Shown piece by piece: positions 1-9,174 of a stretch of DNA of 64,000 bases (its first letter is position 1; every line of letters begins with the position of its first letter). Source of the stretch: a bacterium (lineage in GTDB: Bacteria; Desulfobacterota; Binatia; Binatales; Binataceae); assembly GCA_014896235.1 (NCBI GenBank), contig JADBKU010000028.1:1-64000 (forward strand), in the 5' to 3' direction. Both the position numbers and the translations under genes were made by a program. The notes beneath the pieces are model-generated. The model saw only the letters and a list, made by a program, of their open reading frames with translations, did no database searches and was not told the DNA's origin.

Positions 1-724
1 CCGTCAATGCGTTGAACGCCTCCTTGCGGCGATCGCGCGGGCGCGGCAAATCGACCTTGAGGTCGGCCACGAGACGGCCCGGACCGGACGCCAGCACCAG
101 AATCCGGTCGGCGAGCTCGACCGCCTCTTCGATCATGTGCGTCACGATAATGATGTTATGCACCGGCATGTCGGCGGACTGCCAGATGTCCAGCAGCTCC
201 TCGCGCAGCGTGATCGCGGTCAGGGCGTCGAGCGCGGAAAACGGCTCGTCCATCAGCAGCAGTTGCGGTTCGACGGCGAGCGCGCGCGCGAGGCCGACCC
301 GCTGTTTCATTCCGCCCGAAAGCTCGCGCGGATAGGCCTCTTCGAATCCGTCGAGTCCAACCTTGTCGATATAGACGCTGGCGCGTTTTTCGCGCTCGGC
401 GGGCGCGACGCCGCGCGCTTCGAGGCCAAGCTCGACATTGGCCTTGACCGTCAGCCACGGCATCAGCGCGAACGACTGAAACACCATCGCGCAATCAAGA
501 TTGATGCCGTCGATTTGCCGGCCGCGATAAAGCACCTGCCCCGACGTCGGCGGCATCAGGCCGTTGATGATGCGCAGCATGGTCGATTTGCCGCATCCGG
601 ACGGCCCGACCACGGCGACGAACTCGCCCTGTTCGACCGTGAACGAAATGTTTTCGAGCACGCGCAACGCGCCCGTCGCCTGCGCGAAGCTCTTGGAGAC
701 GTTCCTGAGTTCCAGCAGGGCCAT
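1..724 (-). CDS. ABC transporter ATP-binding protein, nitrate/sulfonate/taurine type (partial)
   Basis: ATPase subunit of an ABC importer; it hydrolyses ATP at the inner membrane to drive the permease encoded just upstream. Visible are Walker A (GPSGCGKST), the Q-loop (VFQSFALMPWL), the ABC signature (LSGGMKQR), Walker B with D-loop (LLLMDEPFSALDA) and the H-loop (VTHMIEEA). The sequence groups with SsuB/TauB/NrtD-like ATPases. The ATG at 724 is the first usable start because a stop lies in frame eight codons upstream. The gene runs off the left edge after about 241 codons, so the C-terminus is not seen; some relatives carry an extra AAA-associated C-terminal domain. It lies 43 bp after the permease stop, consistent with one operon. 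The substrate is unknown. Confidence 0.93.
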   Translation of the reverse strand, partial: MALLELRNVSKSFAQATGALRVLENISFTVEQGEFVAVVGPSGCGKSTMLRIINGLMPPTSGQVLYRGRQIDGINLDCAMVFQSFALMPWLTVKANVELGLEARGVAPAEREKRASVYIDKVGLDGFEEAYPRELSGGMKQRVGLARALAVEPQLLLMDEPFSALDALTAITLREELLDIWQSADMPVHNIIIVTHMIEEAVELADRILVLASGPGRLVADLKVDLPRPRDRRKEAFNALT

Positions 725-767
725 GGGTCGGCAAGGTCCGGGTCACACATCGAAGGCTGCATCTCCC

Positions 768-2495
768 TCAATATTCAATCCGGTAGCGGTCGGCGGCGAG
801 GTCGTATAACCGGCGCCAGACGACCCGGTTCAAGACTATCACGACCAGAACCATCGACAGCAGGGTCAGCAGGATCATCAGGGAGTTGTCGGTCCGATAG
901 GTGGCGTCGTCGAGCAGCGCGCCGAGGCCGAAAACCTGGTAGGTCTTGTCGCGATAGACGAAGTATTCCGAAAGAATCAGCGCGTTCCATCCGCCGCCCC
1001 ACGCCGTGATGCTGCCGGTGATTAGCGAGGGCAGCACGGCGGGCAGCGTGAGCTTGCGCCAGGTGGCGGCGCGGCTCAAGCCGAACGACCGCGCCGCTTC
1101 CTTGAGATCCGCCGGCACCTGGCTCACGCCGGCGAGCAGATTGAACAGCAAATACCATTGCATCCCGGTGATAATCAGCAGAATCGACGCGAGATTCATC
1201 CCGCCGGTGAGCTTGATCACGAACAGCACGATCAGCGGGAACAGCGCCGTCGCCGGCATCGAGCCGACAATCTCGGCGATCGGCGCGAGCCGCCGCGCGA
1301 AGCGCTGGCTTTCGCTCGCGGCGATCGCGCACGGTACCGTCCACGCCAATGAAATCGCGTAGGCGAGGATAATGCGGCCGAACGACGCCAGCGTCGCCAA
1401 CGGAATCTGGCGCACTTCCGCCGGCCAGGGACGCGCCAGGGTGCGCGCCAGCGCCACCATCCCGTCGATCAGCCCCCATGCGATAAAGAAGAAAATCGCG
1501 GCCTGCGCGGCAAGCCTGAGCCATCGCGCGATACGCCGCAGCGCCGGATGCTCGGCCGGATTGAATGGCCGCACCGATACGAACGCACCGCGAACCGTGC
1601 GCGCGATCGGCCGGCTGACGGTCTGAATCAGGCGCAAAACCGTGGGACCGATCGAGCCCAGCGCATCGAGCATGCCGAGCGACCGAATCGGCTCGGTCGA
1701 TGCGGCGAACTCGTAGCGGAAACGTTCCGCCCAGAGCGAAAGCGGCTGCCAAATGATCGCGTCCATCAAGATGATGATTGCGAGCAGCGCCAGCAGGCCG
1801 GCGATTATCTCGCCGGTGCGGCCCTTGTCCGCCGCCGTCATCAGGTAGCTGCCAAGGCCGGGCAACTGATAGTGGGCGGGGCCGGCCGTGATAATTTCGC
1901 AGGCGATGATGTAGTACCAGCCGCTCACCCACGAAAGAATCGAGTTGTAAACCAGCTTCGGCACGCAGGCCGGAATCAGCAGACGCCGCAGCTTAAGCCA
2001 CCCGCTGGCGCCGAAAACCTCGAGCGCTTCGACCGAATCGGTTGGCAGGGTGCGGACGGCCTCGTACACGCCAAGCGCCATGTTCCATGCCTGGCTGGTG
2101 AAAATCAGGAACACGGCCGCCATCTCGACGCCGATCCGGCTGCCGTGCGCGAGCGAAACGAAGAAATAGATCGCGGCCGGAAAAAATCCGACCACCGGCA
2201 CGGACTGCGCGATATCGATCGCGGGAATCAAAACCCGTTCGTAAGCTCGGCTGGTCCCCGCCAGCAGGCCGTAAACCAGCGCGAAGATCAGCGAAAAGCC
2301 GTACGCCACGAGCATCCGCATGAACGAGCAGAACGCGTAGTAGGGTAGATTGCGGATCGCAACGTGGATTCGCGGCGCATGCAGTTTCGCGCCGTGACGC
2401 TCGTAAGCGAAAAATAGTGCGACGAATACGGCGATCAGCAGGAACGCGATCGTTCCGCTGGTCAGCCGCCGCACCGCAATCGTATTGGATTCCAT
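768..2495 (-). CDS. ABC transporter permease with two fused permease domains
   Basis: Inner-membrane permease of the same importer. At 575 residues it is about twice the length of a normal SsuC/TauC subunit. It has two BPD_transp_1 (MetI-like) domains, roughly residues 60-270 and 350-560, each with an EAA-type coupling loop (EALEVFGASGWLKLRRLLIP and EAARSFGLSRAATWRKLTLP). One polypeptide would therefore form the whole transmembrane pore. Hydrophobic segments are plentiful from residue 13 on. No periplasmic binding protein is seen in the window; it may lie beyond the left edge or elsewhere. The family assignment is firm; the transported compound (an anion or sulfonate by family analogy) is not deducible. 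Confidence 0.92.
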   Translation of the reverse strand: MESNTIAVRRLTSGTIAFLLIAVFVALFFAYERHGAKLHAPRIHVAIRNLPYYAFCSFMRMLVAYGFSLIFALVYGLLAGTSRAYERVLIPAIDIAQSVPVVGFFPAAIYFFVSLAHGSRIGVEMAAVFLIFTSQAWNMALGVYEAVRTLPTDSVEALEVFGASGWLKLRRLLIPACVPKLVYNSILSWVSGWYYIIACEIITAGPAHYQLPGLGSYLMTAADKGRTGEIIAGLLALLAIIILMDAIIWQPLSLWAERFRYEFAASTEPIRSLGMLDALGSIGPTVLRLIQTVSRPIARTVRGAFVSVRPFNPAEHPALRRIARWLRLAAQAAIFFFIAWGLIDGMVALARTLARPWPAEVRQIPLATLASFGRIILAYAISLAWTVPCAIAASESQRFARRLAPIAEIVGSMPATALFPLIVLFVIKLTGGMNLASILLIITGMQWYLLFNLLAGVSQVPADLKEAARSFGLSRAATWRKLTLPAVLPSLITGSITAWGGGWNALILSEYFVYRDKTYQVFGLGALLDDATYRTDNSLMILLTLLSMVLVVIVLNRVVWRRLYDLAADRYRIEY

Positions 2496-2679
2496 CGCCC
2501 GAGTTCCGAGTTGTCCAGCATAGCCGCCTCGCCACGCGGCTCAAGCCGCCGCCACGCTTTCGGCGCGATTTCCCCGCTAATTTCCGGTTAACGATCCGTT
2601 GCGCGCCGAATGAACCAAGGCGGCCTCCGGGCCGCCAAGCGGTTGACAATGATGCGCGCGGCAAATAGCGGTTTCGGAC

Positions 2680-4380
2680 GTGGCCAGCGCTGAATCACAG
2701 GAACACGGAAGCGAATGGCGGCTGGGTCTTGAACCGGGCGAAAGCGCGCAGGCGACGCCTGCTCCGCCGCACAGCGAACCACCGCGCGACCTCGGCCGGG
2801 AGCGGCTCGAACGACCGTTGCAGGTCGTGACGGTCGAACATCTGGGCTGGTCATTGATTGCCTTATATGCGCTCGCTTCGCGGACGCTCGGCCTTGGCGC
2901 GCGCCCGCTCGATGGCGCCGAGGCGCGGCATGCGATCGCCGCGTTCAATCTTGCGGGAATCGGACCGCATGTGCCCGCAGTGGCGTATCCGGGCGCGGCG
3001 GGATGGATCGACGCGCTCACGGCGGGACTGTTCAATTTCGCCGGCGCCAGCGATTGCGCCGCGCGGGCGATCTATGCGCTTGCGGGGCTGCTGCTAATCG
3101 CGATGGCGTTTGAGATGCGCCACTACGTCGGCCGCGCCGGCGCGCTCGGGCTTGCCGCGATGCTCGCGGTATCGCCTGTGGTCACATGGTACTCGCGAGC
3201 GGCGGCGCCGGCACTGGTCGGCGCGGCGATGGCGCTCGTGACGATCAATCTCTTCATGGCGCTGCGGGCGAACCCGAGCCGGCGGCGGGCCGCGATGTTT
3301 GGAATCGCGGGCGGGCTGACGGCGGCCGCCGATGCGAGCGGGCTGGCGACCATCGCGATTTTTATCCTGGCGATGGTTCCGCTGGGCGTCTGGGACGCCG
3401 TTACCGTCCGCAACTTGAAGCTCCGCATCCAGGTCTGGCTCGACCGCTACGGCGCGCATCTGGCGACCGTGATTGTCGCGGCTCCCGCCGCTTGGGCGGC
3501 CTCGCGGCTGGCGCTGCACGACGGTTTCGCGCCGGACCGGCTCGCCGCGGCGGCTTATAGCGTGGTTACCGGCGCGGGCGAGCGCGGGTTCGAAGCCGGA
3601 TTGAGGTTTTATCTGCCGTCGGCGGCGCTTTACGAGTTTCTGATCATTCTGACTGGCGTAATCGGCACGGCGATAATCTTGGCGCTGCGGGTACGGTCGC
3701 GATTCGCGGTTTGGTGCCTGCTATGGACTGCCGGCGCGATCGCGTGGGGCCTCTGGACGCCCGCGCGCGAGCCTGCGCGAATCGTCGCGATGCTCGTGCC
3801 GATGGCGGTGCTAGGCGCAATCGGCTTCGATTGGCTCCATCGTACGGAAATTTGGCGATATATCTGGATATCGCTGGCTATTATCGCCATTTCGTCGCTT
3901 TATGTCGGCATAATCGCCGATTTCGTCAATGGCGTTCCGAACCCGTCAGAGGCGCCGTGGGCGCGCCACACCAATCTCTTCTGGACCGACGGCGCGACGC
4001 TGCCGGACGTCCCCCGCATCGCCCGCGCGGCGCAATCGGGATTGCCGGTCGATTTGGCGACCGTCGCGTATGCGGGTCCGGTCGCACCGCAAATCCGATG
4101 GTATTTGCGCAACTTGCGTCCGCTCGACGACGTTGCGACCGCGTCGGTGATCGCCGTGGAGGATGCGCCGGCGCCAACGGCGTCCTCGGAAAGCAGGCGA
4201 TGGGATTTCGCCTATAGCGAGACCTGGCGGCCGGATTTCACTGGAATCGACGCGGCGCGGGTCATTCGGTTCCTCGCGACCGGTGAAATCTGGGGCGCGA
4301 CGAGCGAGCGCAAGGCGACCATCATCCGGCGGCCGGTCGGCCCGGCAGCTCCAACGGTGATTTTGACGCCGCCCGGATAG
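2680..4380 (+). CDS. Polytopic membrane protein, GT-C/PMT-like glycosyltransferase (Agl23/TIGR03663-like)
   Basis: A 566-residue protein with a soluble N-terminus of about 60 residues followed by many hydrophobic segments and a C-terminal soluble domain of about 150 residues. The first loop holds an acidic motif (RPLDGAEARHA) where GT-C enzymes have their catalytic Asp/Glu, and the spacing to SPVVTWYSRAAAPAL resembles the TIGR03663 family of dolichyl-phosphate-mannose-type membrane transferases. The role would be transfer of a sugar from a lipid carrier at the membrane, but donor and acceptor are unknown. The start is GTG with no good SD; a TTGACA box lies at 2643-2648. The family call rests on layout and short motifs, so it is moderate. 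Confidence 0.55.
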   Translation: MASAESQEHGSEWRLGLEPGESAQATPAPPHSEPPRDLGRERLERPLQVVTVEHLGWSLIALYALASRTLGLGARPLDGAEARHAIAAFNLAGIGPHVPAVAYPGAAGWIDALTAGLFNFAGASDCAARAIYALAGLLLIAMAFEMRHYVGRAGALGLAAMLAVSPVVTWYSRAAAPALVGAAMALVTINLFMALRANPSRRRAAMFGIAGGLTAAADASGLATIAIFILAMVPLGVWDAVTVRNLKLRIQVWLDRYGAHLATVIVAAPAAWAASRLALHDGFAPDRLAAAAYSVVTGAGERGFEAGLRFYLPSAALYEFLIILTGVIGTAIILALRVRSRFAVWCLLWTAGAIAWGLWTPAREPARIVAMLVPMAVLGAIGFDWLHRTEIWRYIWISLAIIAISSLYVGIIADFVNGVPNPSEAPWARHTNLFWTDGATLPDVPRIARAAQSGLPVDLATVAYAGPVAPQIRWYLRNLRPLDDVATASVIAVEDAPAPTASSESRRWDFAYSETWRPDFTGIDAARVIRFLATGEIWGATSERKATIIRRPVGPAAPTVILTPPG

Positions 4381-4511
4381 GCTGGCCGCAAGCGCTCCGG
4401 CGCGAAGCGCGTAATTGCGCGGGCGCCATCGCTCTGCAATAAAGTTTTCGGCGCGACGCCGCGGCGCGGCGCGAACCGCCGGCGGCCGTTCCGTCAATCG
4501 CAGGAGAACCG

Positions 4512-5267
4512 ATGCAACCGCTGATCCATACCCTCAAGCTCATGCAACTTCATCCGTTCGTCGATCACTTCACGGTCTCCCTGATCGTGATTGGCGTGCT
4601 GACGGATCTGGTCGCGAGCCTGTTCCCGTCGCGGCTCTGGATGCGGTACATGGCGTTGACGCTGATGATCCTCGGCGCGGGCGCGGCGGCCTGCTCGAAT
4701 ATCACCGGCGGGTGGGAGGCGGATCGGGTCTGGGACTACGTCCACGGCCCGGCCAAGGAGGTCCTACGCACCCATGCCAAGCTCGGCGACATTCTGCCGT
4801 GGGTCTTCGCCGGCTTGGCGCTGTGGCGGCTCGGCGTGCAGTTCCTCGGCTTCCTGCATGGTTCGCGTCCGCTTTATCTGATTGCGGCGGTGCTTGGCCT
4901 GTGCGCGATTATTTATCAGGGCTACAAGGGCGGAGAACTGGTTTACGACTATGGCGTCGGGACCGCACTGATGCCGATGCCGGCCGCCACGCCATCCGCG
5001 GCGACGCCTGCTCCAAGCGAGACGGCGACGCCGAGTCCGAGCGCCGCGCCGTCCACGCCAACGCCGACTCCTCCGCCTGCGACGCCAACTCCCACTCCCA
5101 CCGTTTCGGCCGCGCCGTCAAGCCCGGCCGCCACCGCGACGCCCGTGGCGCCAACTCCGGAAGCAAGCCCGAGCGCGAGTCCCTCGGCGTCGTCGTCCGG
5201 CACGCCCGTCAACCCTCCGCCGGGCGACGCCTCATCGACCGCCACGCCCACGCCGCACAATCTCTGA
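4512..5267 (+). CDS. DUF2231 membrane protein with Pro/Thr/Ser-rich tail
   Basis: The first 155 or so residues form a four-helix membrane domain matching DUF2231: an early HPFVDHFTVSL segment, a His in the second half (RTHAKLGD) and the diagnostic end YKGGELVYDYGVG. Function is unknown; relatives are often proposed to bind haem or sit beside redox proteins. The last 95 or so residues are almost only Pro, Thr, Ala and Ser (TPTPTPPPATPTPTPT), an extended linker or glycosylation-type tail that is not part of the family core. The ATG follows an AGGAG-type SD at 4501-4505 (CAGGAGAACCG). It converges on the beta-propeller gene, with 19 bp between stop codons. Confidence 0.8.
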   Translation: MQPLIHTLKLMQLHPFVDHFTVSLIVIGVLTDLVASLFPSRLWMRYMALTLMILGAGAAACSNITGGWEADRVWDYVHGPAKEVLRTHAKLGDILPWVFAGLALWRLGVQFLGFLHGSRPLYLIAAVLGLCAIIYQGYKGGELVYDYGVGTALMPMPAATPSAATPAPSETATPSPSAAPSTPTPTPPPATPTPTPTVSAAPSSPAATATPVAPTPEASPSASPSASSSGTPVNPPPGDASSTATPTPHNL

Positions 5268-5286
5268 CGTGGCCGCCTGAGCCGCT

Positions 5287-6546
5287 TCAGTCGGCGATCG
5301 TCAGATAGAGCGGCGCGCTGGTCGCGCTTTCGGTGTTGACCACTTTGACGAAGGTCAGCGCTCCGGTGCTCTGATTGATCGAGAATTGCGAGATCGTGCC
5401 TGTGCCCTGATTCGCGACGTAAAGATTATTCTTGTTCGGCCCGATCGCGATTCCGGTCGGCTGGTTCAGGCTCGGATCGGAATAAGTTGCCGAAAACATC
5501 AATTGGCCGGAATTCACGGTGAACGCCGTAATTGACGGCGGCGACGCCTTCTGGTTGGCGACATAGAGGAACTCGCCCACGCTCAGTTGCACGATCGCCA
5601 TCCCGCCCAGCCCGGCGATCGAAGAGGGATAGGAATTCAAATACGCGGGCGCTCCGTTGGCGAGGTTGTAGCCGATCGCATAAACGAAGCCTGTCGTCGG
5701 ATCCGACGCATATAGATATCCCTGCTGAAATGCCGCGTTCGTAAACGGATCGAGCACCAGATCGGTCGGAAAGCTGACGCCCGGTCCGTTGCCGACGATC
5801 GCCGTCGTTCCGGCGGAAAGCGCACCGCTCGCGCCGATCGGAAAACTGCTCACCGACCCCTTCGCGCTGTCCGCGACGAACAAATACGAATTGGTCGCGA
5901 CCGCGCCCTGTGGTTTCGCCAGCAACACGGACGAAAACGCGCCGCCGTTGCTGGTCATAACGCCGGTCGTCGCGTTGATCGCGTACTGCGAAATCGTGCC
6001 GTCGCCCTGATTCGTCGCGAACGCATAGGCGCCGGTGGGAACGACCGCGATCCACTGCGGCTGGCTGCCGGTCGCGATCGTGCCGATCGAGGCGAGCTTG
6101 CCGCTGCTCGCCGTGACTTTGTATTGCTGAATCTTGCCATCGACCGAATTCGCCACATAGACGTATTTGGCGCCGGGGCCGTTGGCGATTCCGATCGGCC
6201 CGCCGCTCGAACCCGCCGCAACCGATCCGATCAGGCTGAGCACGCCGGTCGTGGTGTTGCGTTTGAATTCGCCGGCTTTGCCGTCGCCATTGTTCGAGCT
6301 GTAAAGATAGGGGCCCACGGTGGGCGAAACCGTGATCGTCGCCGTCGCGGTCGGCGACGACGAACTGGTGACCTCCGGAAAGATCGATTTCCCGCACGAC
6401 GCTCCGCCCAACATTGCAAGCGTCAGCAGAACCGCCGCGAGCGCCGGCGTCAGTCGGAGCGCGCGGCCCCATCCGTGCGTCAGCGTGGAAATCGAAGTCC
6501 CTGTCGGCGCGCCCTGGTTCGCGTTCGCTCGCTGCCGCTCATCCAT
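5287..6546 (-). CDS. Beta-propeller (lactonase-fold, YVTN-like) probable lipoprotein
   Basis: A secreted seven-bladed propeller-type protein. After a hydrophobic export segment (ALAAVLLTLAMLGGASC) comes a Cys at a lipobox-like site, then a Ser/Thr-rich linker and repeated blades of the form YVANxxDGxIxQYxI, for example YVYVANSVDGKIQQY, AFATNQGDGTISQY and LYVANQGTGTISQF. This matches the PF10282 lactonase-fold family, but such propellers are often not enzymes, so no reaction is claimed. The lipobox lacks the usual Leu at -3, which weakens the lipoprotein call. I chose the ATG at 6546 (MDERQ); a GTG at 6591 is in frame upstream. Neither start has a clear SD. Confidence 0.75.
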   Translation of the reverse strand: MDERQRANANQGAPTGTSISTLTHGWGRALRLTPALAAVLLTLAMLGGASCGKSIFPEVTSSSSPTATATITVSPTVGPYLYSSNNGDGKAGEFKRNTTTGVLSLIGSVAAGSSGGPIGIANGPGAKYVYVANSVDGKIQQYKVTASSGKLASIGTIATGSQPQWIAVVPTGAYAFATNQGDGTISQYAINATTGVMTSNGGAFSSVLLAKPQGAVATNSYLFVADSAKGSVSSFPIGASGALSAGTTAIVGNGPGVSFPTDLVLDPFTNAAFQQGYLYASDPTTGFVYAIGYNLANGAPAYLNSYPSSIAGLGGMAIVQLSVGEFLYVANQKASPPSITAFTVNSGQLMFSATYSDPSLNQPTGIAIGPNKNNLYVANQGTGTISQFSINQSTGALTFVKVVNTESATSAPLYLTIAD

Positions 6547-6698
6547 CGGGGCGTAAATTGCCACAACCGCGCGCTTTACGCTATCGCCCACGCGCGCTTG
6601 ACAGCCGCGCGCCGGCCGTGGCGTGCTGAGCCAAGAATCGTGGCCGCCGCGCCAACGGCCATCGCCGGCGTGGCGCGGCCGCTGGGGAGAATACGACC

Positions 6699-7670
6699 AT
6701 GCCGAAAATCGACTTCAATAAAATTCCCAAGTTCTCCGAACTGCCGATCAAAAAAGGCGCGCCCGCGGATTCCAACTGGGGCGTCTTCGGCGACGACGAC
6801 GAAGCCGGATGCGTCAACTTCCTGACGCCGGAGGGCGTCGTCGAAGCCGCCCGGCTCGTCCGCAACGGCAAGGTCTTCCGCCTCGATACGCCGATCAACT
6901 ACGCCAATCCTCCCCTGTTCGAGCGCGAGCCGGTCCATCACACGAAGAAGAGCTTCGAAAGCTACGGACTGCTCGGCTTCGACGATCTGCTCGACGCCTA
7001 CAATACGCAGGAGGGCAGCCAGTGGGACGGCCTGGGCCATGTCGGGAATCTGCGCGCGCAGGCCTTTTACAACGGCGTCAAGGAAAACGAGATCAAGACT
7101 TCAGACAAGCTCGGCATCCACAACTGGGCCGACCGCTTCGTTGGCCGCGGCGTGCTGATCGACGCCTTCCGCTATCGCGCGCAGGCCGGCCGTCCGGTAA
7201 ATCCGCTTAACAACGAGGTTTACAGCCTCGACGATCTGAAGGGCGCGCTCGCCGCGCAGAAGACCGAACTCAAGCCCGGCTCGATTTTGCTGGTGCGGAC
7301 CGGATGGATGGGCGCCTATCTCGCCTCATCGCCGGAGGAGAAGCGCAAGATGGCGCCGATCTTTTCGCTCAAGGCCTGCGGCATCGACCCCGGCCGCGAA
7401 ACGGTCGCGTGGATGTGGGACAACCGCGTCGCCGCGATCGGCACCGATTGCCCCGCCGTCGAGCCGTGGCCATGGGATTTCAAGGACGACGGCGCGCTGC
7501 ACTATCGCACGCTCTCGCTGCTCGGCCTGCCGCTCGGCGAACAGTTCGTGCTCGACAAGCTGGCGGAGGATTGCGCCGCCGACGGCCGCTGGGAGTTCAT
7601 GCTGGTCTCCGTGCCGCTCCATCTGCGCGGCGGCATCGCCTCGCCGCCCAACGCGGTCGCGATCAAGTAG
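6699..7670 (+). CDS. Cyclase-family metal-dependent hydrolase
   Basis: A 323-residue member of the PF04199 cyclase family, which contains bacterial kynurenine formamidase and related metal-dependent hydrolases of cyclic or amide substrates. The family metal-site region is seen as GSQWDGLGHVG, followed by GRGVLIDA, GSILLVRTGWM and AAIGTDCPAVEPWP. The ATG is preceded by GGGGAG at a spacing of 9. A second family member lies at 38867. The substrate is unknown; the long form with the QWDGLGH motif is common in aromatic-degrading environmental bacteria. The 3' end overlaps the convergent pcp gene by 8 bp. Confidence 0.85.
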   Translation: MPKIDFNKIPKFSELPIKKGAPADSNWGVFGDDDEAGCVNFLTPEGVVEAARLVRNGKVFRLDTPINYANPPLFEREPVHHTKKSFESYGLLGFDDLLDAYNTQEGSQWDGLGHVGNLRAQAFYNGVKENEIKTSDKLGIHNWADRFVGRGVLIDAFRYRAQAGRPVNPLNNEVYSLDDLKGALAAQKTELKPGSILLVRTGWMGAYLASSPEEKRKMAPIFSLKACGIDPGRETVAWMWDNRVAAIGTDCPAVEPWPWDFKDDGALHYRTLSLLGLPLGEQFVLDKLAEDCAADGRWEFMLVSVPLHLRGGIASPPNAVAIK

Positions 7671-8304
7671 CGGCTTCGCGGCGCGGACGGGCAAGCGACC
7701 GCGCGATAACTTTCAGCGCTATTTCGACGCCCGCGGCCATCATCTCGAGCGACATGCTCGGGGCCGCGCGATGGCGCGCGGCCTGCGCCGTTGCGTACGG
7801 CAGATGGATAAAACCAACCGGCATAGCGGGATTGTCGCGGGTCGCATGCAGCGCCAGGTACATCGCGGCGTTGCAGATGAAGATTCCCGCGCTCAGCGAT
7901 CGTTCGGCGGGAATCTCCGCGCGCGCGAGCGCGCGCAGGATCGCCGCGACCGGAAGCCGCGTGAAATAGGCGTCGGGCGCGCCCGCGACAATCGGCTTGC
8001 CGCCGATCGCGCCGCCGGTTTCGCGAGTGCGCCGCTCGTCAACCAGATTTATCGCGACCTGCTCGATCGAGAGCGCCGTTCGTCCGCCCGCCTGGCCGAG
8101 TCCCAAAATCGCTTCGGGACGCGCCATCTGAAGCGCGCCTGCCAACGCCTGTCCGGCCCGTTTCAGATTCACCGGCAGCTCCCACGCGCGCACCGCGGCG
8201 CCGCCGATAGTCGCGCGATCGAATTTCGCCGCCACCTGCCACGACGGATTGGTCCGCTCGCCGCCGAACGGCATGAAGCCGGTCAGCAGGATCGTCGCGC
8301 TCAT
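7663..8304 (-). CDS. pcp: Pyroglutamyl-peptidase I (pyrrolidone-carboxylate peptidase)
   Basis: A cytoplasmic cysteine peptidase of family C15 that removes N-terminal pyroglutamate from peptides. At 213 residues it has the usual length. The triad elements are visible: Glu in LSIEQVAINL, Cys in SAGIFICNAAMYLALH and His in VGFIHLPYA. The N-terminus (ILLTGFMPFGGERTNPSW) is the typical strand plus FGG loop. The start ATG at 8304 overlaps the stop of the upstream sulfurtransferase by 4 bp, so the two are translationally coupled. Confidence 0.93.
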   Translation of the reverse strand: MSATILLTGFMPFGGERTNPSWQVAAKFDRATIGGAAVRAWELPVNLKRAGQALAGALQMARPEAILGLGQAGGRTALSIEQVAINLVDERRTRETGGAIGGKPIVAGAPDAYFTRLPVAAILRALARAEIPAERSLSAGIFICNAAMYLALHATRDNPAMPVGFIHLPYATAQAARHRAAPSMSLEMMAAGVEIALKVIARSLARPRREAAT

Positions 8305-9143
8305 TCCGAGCGGCGGGGGCTTTTGCGCCGCGGAAATTCGATCGGCAACTCCGGCCGGTTGCCCCATTCGCCCCACGACCCAAGGTAATTGCGCGCCTGC
8401 GGAAACCCCGCGATGCGCAACGCGATCCACGCGTTGGCCGATCGATAGCCGCCCTGGCAATAGGGCGCGATTTCTTGGTCGGGCCGAAGGCCGAGCGCCT
8501 CGAATTCCGCGCGCAGTTGCGCGGCCGGCTTGAAGCGGCCGTCGGGCGCGAGGTTGTGCGTCCAATCGCGATGGATCGCATTGGGGATGGCGCCGGCGCG
8601 CGCCGCCCGCACCCGTTCGCCGAAATATTCCTCGTCGCTGCGCACGTCGAAAAACTGGATTCCGCCGCCGCCGATCCGATTCACCATCTCGGGATAACCG
8701 ATAATCGCGCTCGCCTGCGGCGCAACCGTGAAGTTCGTGTAGGCGTGCGGCTTGACGGCGGTGACGAGCGGCGCGCCCGCCGCGTATTTGAGTCCGCCGT
8801 CGAGAATCCGCACCCGGCGATGGCCCGCATAGGCGAGCATCCACGCCACGCGCGTCGCGCGCATCCCGGAGTCGTTTTCGTAAAAGACCACGGTCGAGTC
8901 GGGCGCGATTCCGAGGGCCGAAAAAATCCATGCGAGTTGACCGTTGAATTCGCGCAGGCCCGCCTCGCTGGTGTCGCTGTGATGGAACGGAAAGGGATCG
9001 AAATGGCGCGCGCCCTCCAGATGGCCCGCCCAGAAATCGGCCGGCGGCCGCGTATCGATCAGGATCAGGTTGGGGTCGCCGCGATGCTCTCCGAGCCAAT
9101 GCGCATCGACCAGAAATTCCGCCGCATTTGGTTCCGCAGCCAT
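8301..9143 (-). CDS. Two-domain rhodanese-type sulfurtransferase
   Basis: A 280-residue protein with two rhodanese domains, as in thiosulfate or 3-mercaptopyruvate sulfurtransferases. The N-terminal domain (LIDTRPPADFWAGHLEGA) is inactive in form, with ENDSGMRATR at the loop. The C-terminal domain carries the catalytic Cys in a CQGGYRS loop, which would hold the persulfide. The loop differs from classical TST (CRKGVT) and MST (CGTGVTA), so the donor is not assigned. The ATG at 9143 is preferred because longer forms would run into pyrD, which ends at 9175. It is coupled to pcp by a 4-bp overlap and lies 31 bp after pyrD. Confidence 0.9.
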   Translation of the reverse strand: MAAEPNAAEFLVDAHWLGEHRGDPNLILIDTRPPADFWAGHLEGARHFDPFPFHHSDTSEAGLREFNGQLAWIFSALGIAPDSTVVFYENDSGMRATRVAWMLAYAGHRRVRILDGGLKYAAGAPLVTAVKPHAYTNFTVAPQASAIIGYPEMVNRIGGGGIQFFDVRSDEEYFGERVRAARAGAIPNAIHRDWTHNLAPDGRFKPAAQLRAEFEALGLRPDQEIAPYCQGGYRSANAWIALRIAGFPQARNYLGSWGEWGNRPELPIEFPRRKSPRRSE

Positions 9144-9174
9144 TGCGCCTCCGCCGCGCCGGCCGCTTGGACGG

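Noticed and set aside
137-1009. Plus-strand 290-residue ORF
   Set aside because: It is antisense to the ABC ATPase and permease, with an Arg-rich composition typical of GC-rich shadow frames.
3575-3600. GGTTCGAAGCC, resembling a tRNA T-arm
   Set aside because: It lies inside the glycosyltransferase-like gene and no acceptor or anticodon arms can be paired around it.
5000-5250. Tandem repeat DNA
   Set aside because: The repetition reflects Pro/Thr/Ser codons in the DUF2231 tail, not a non-coding repeat array.
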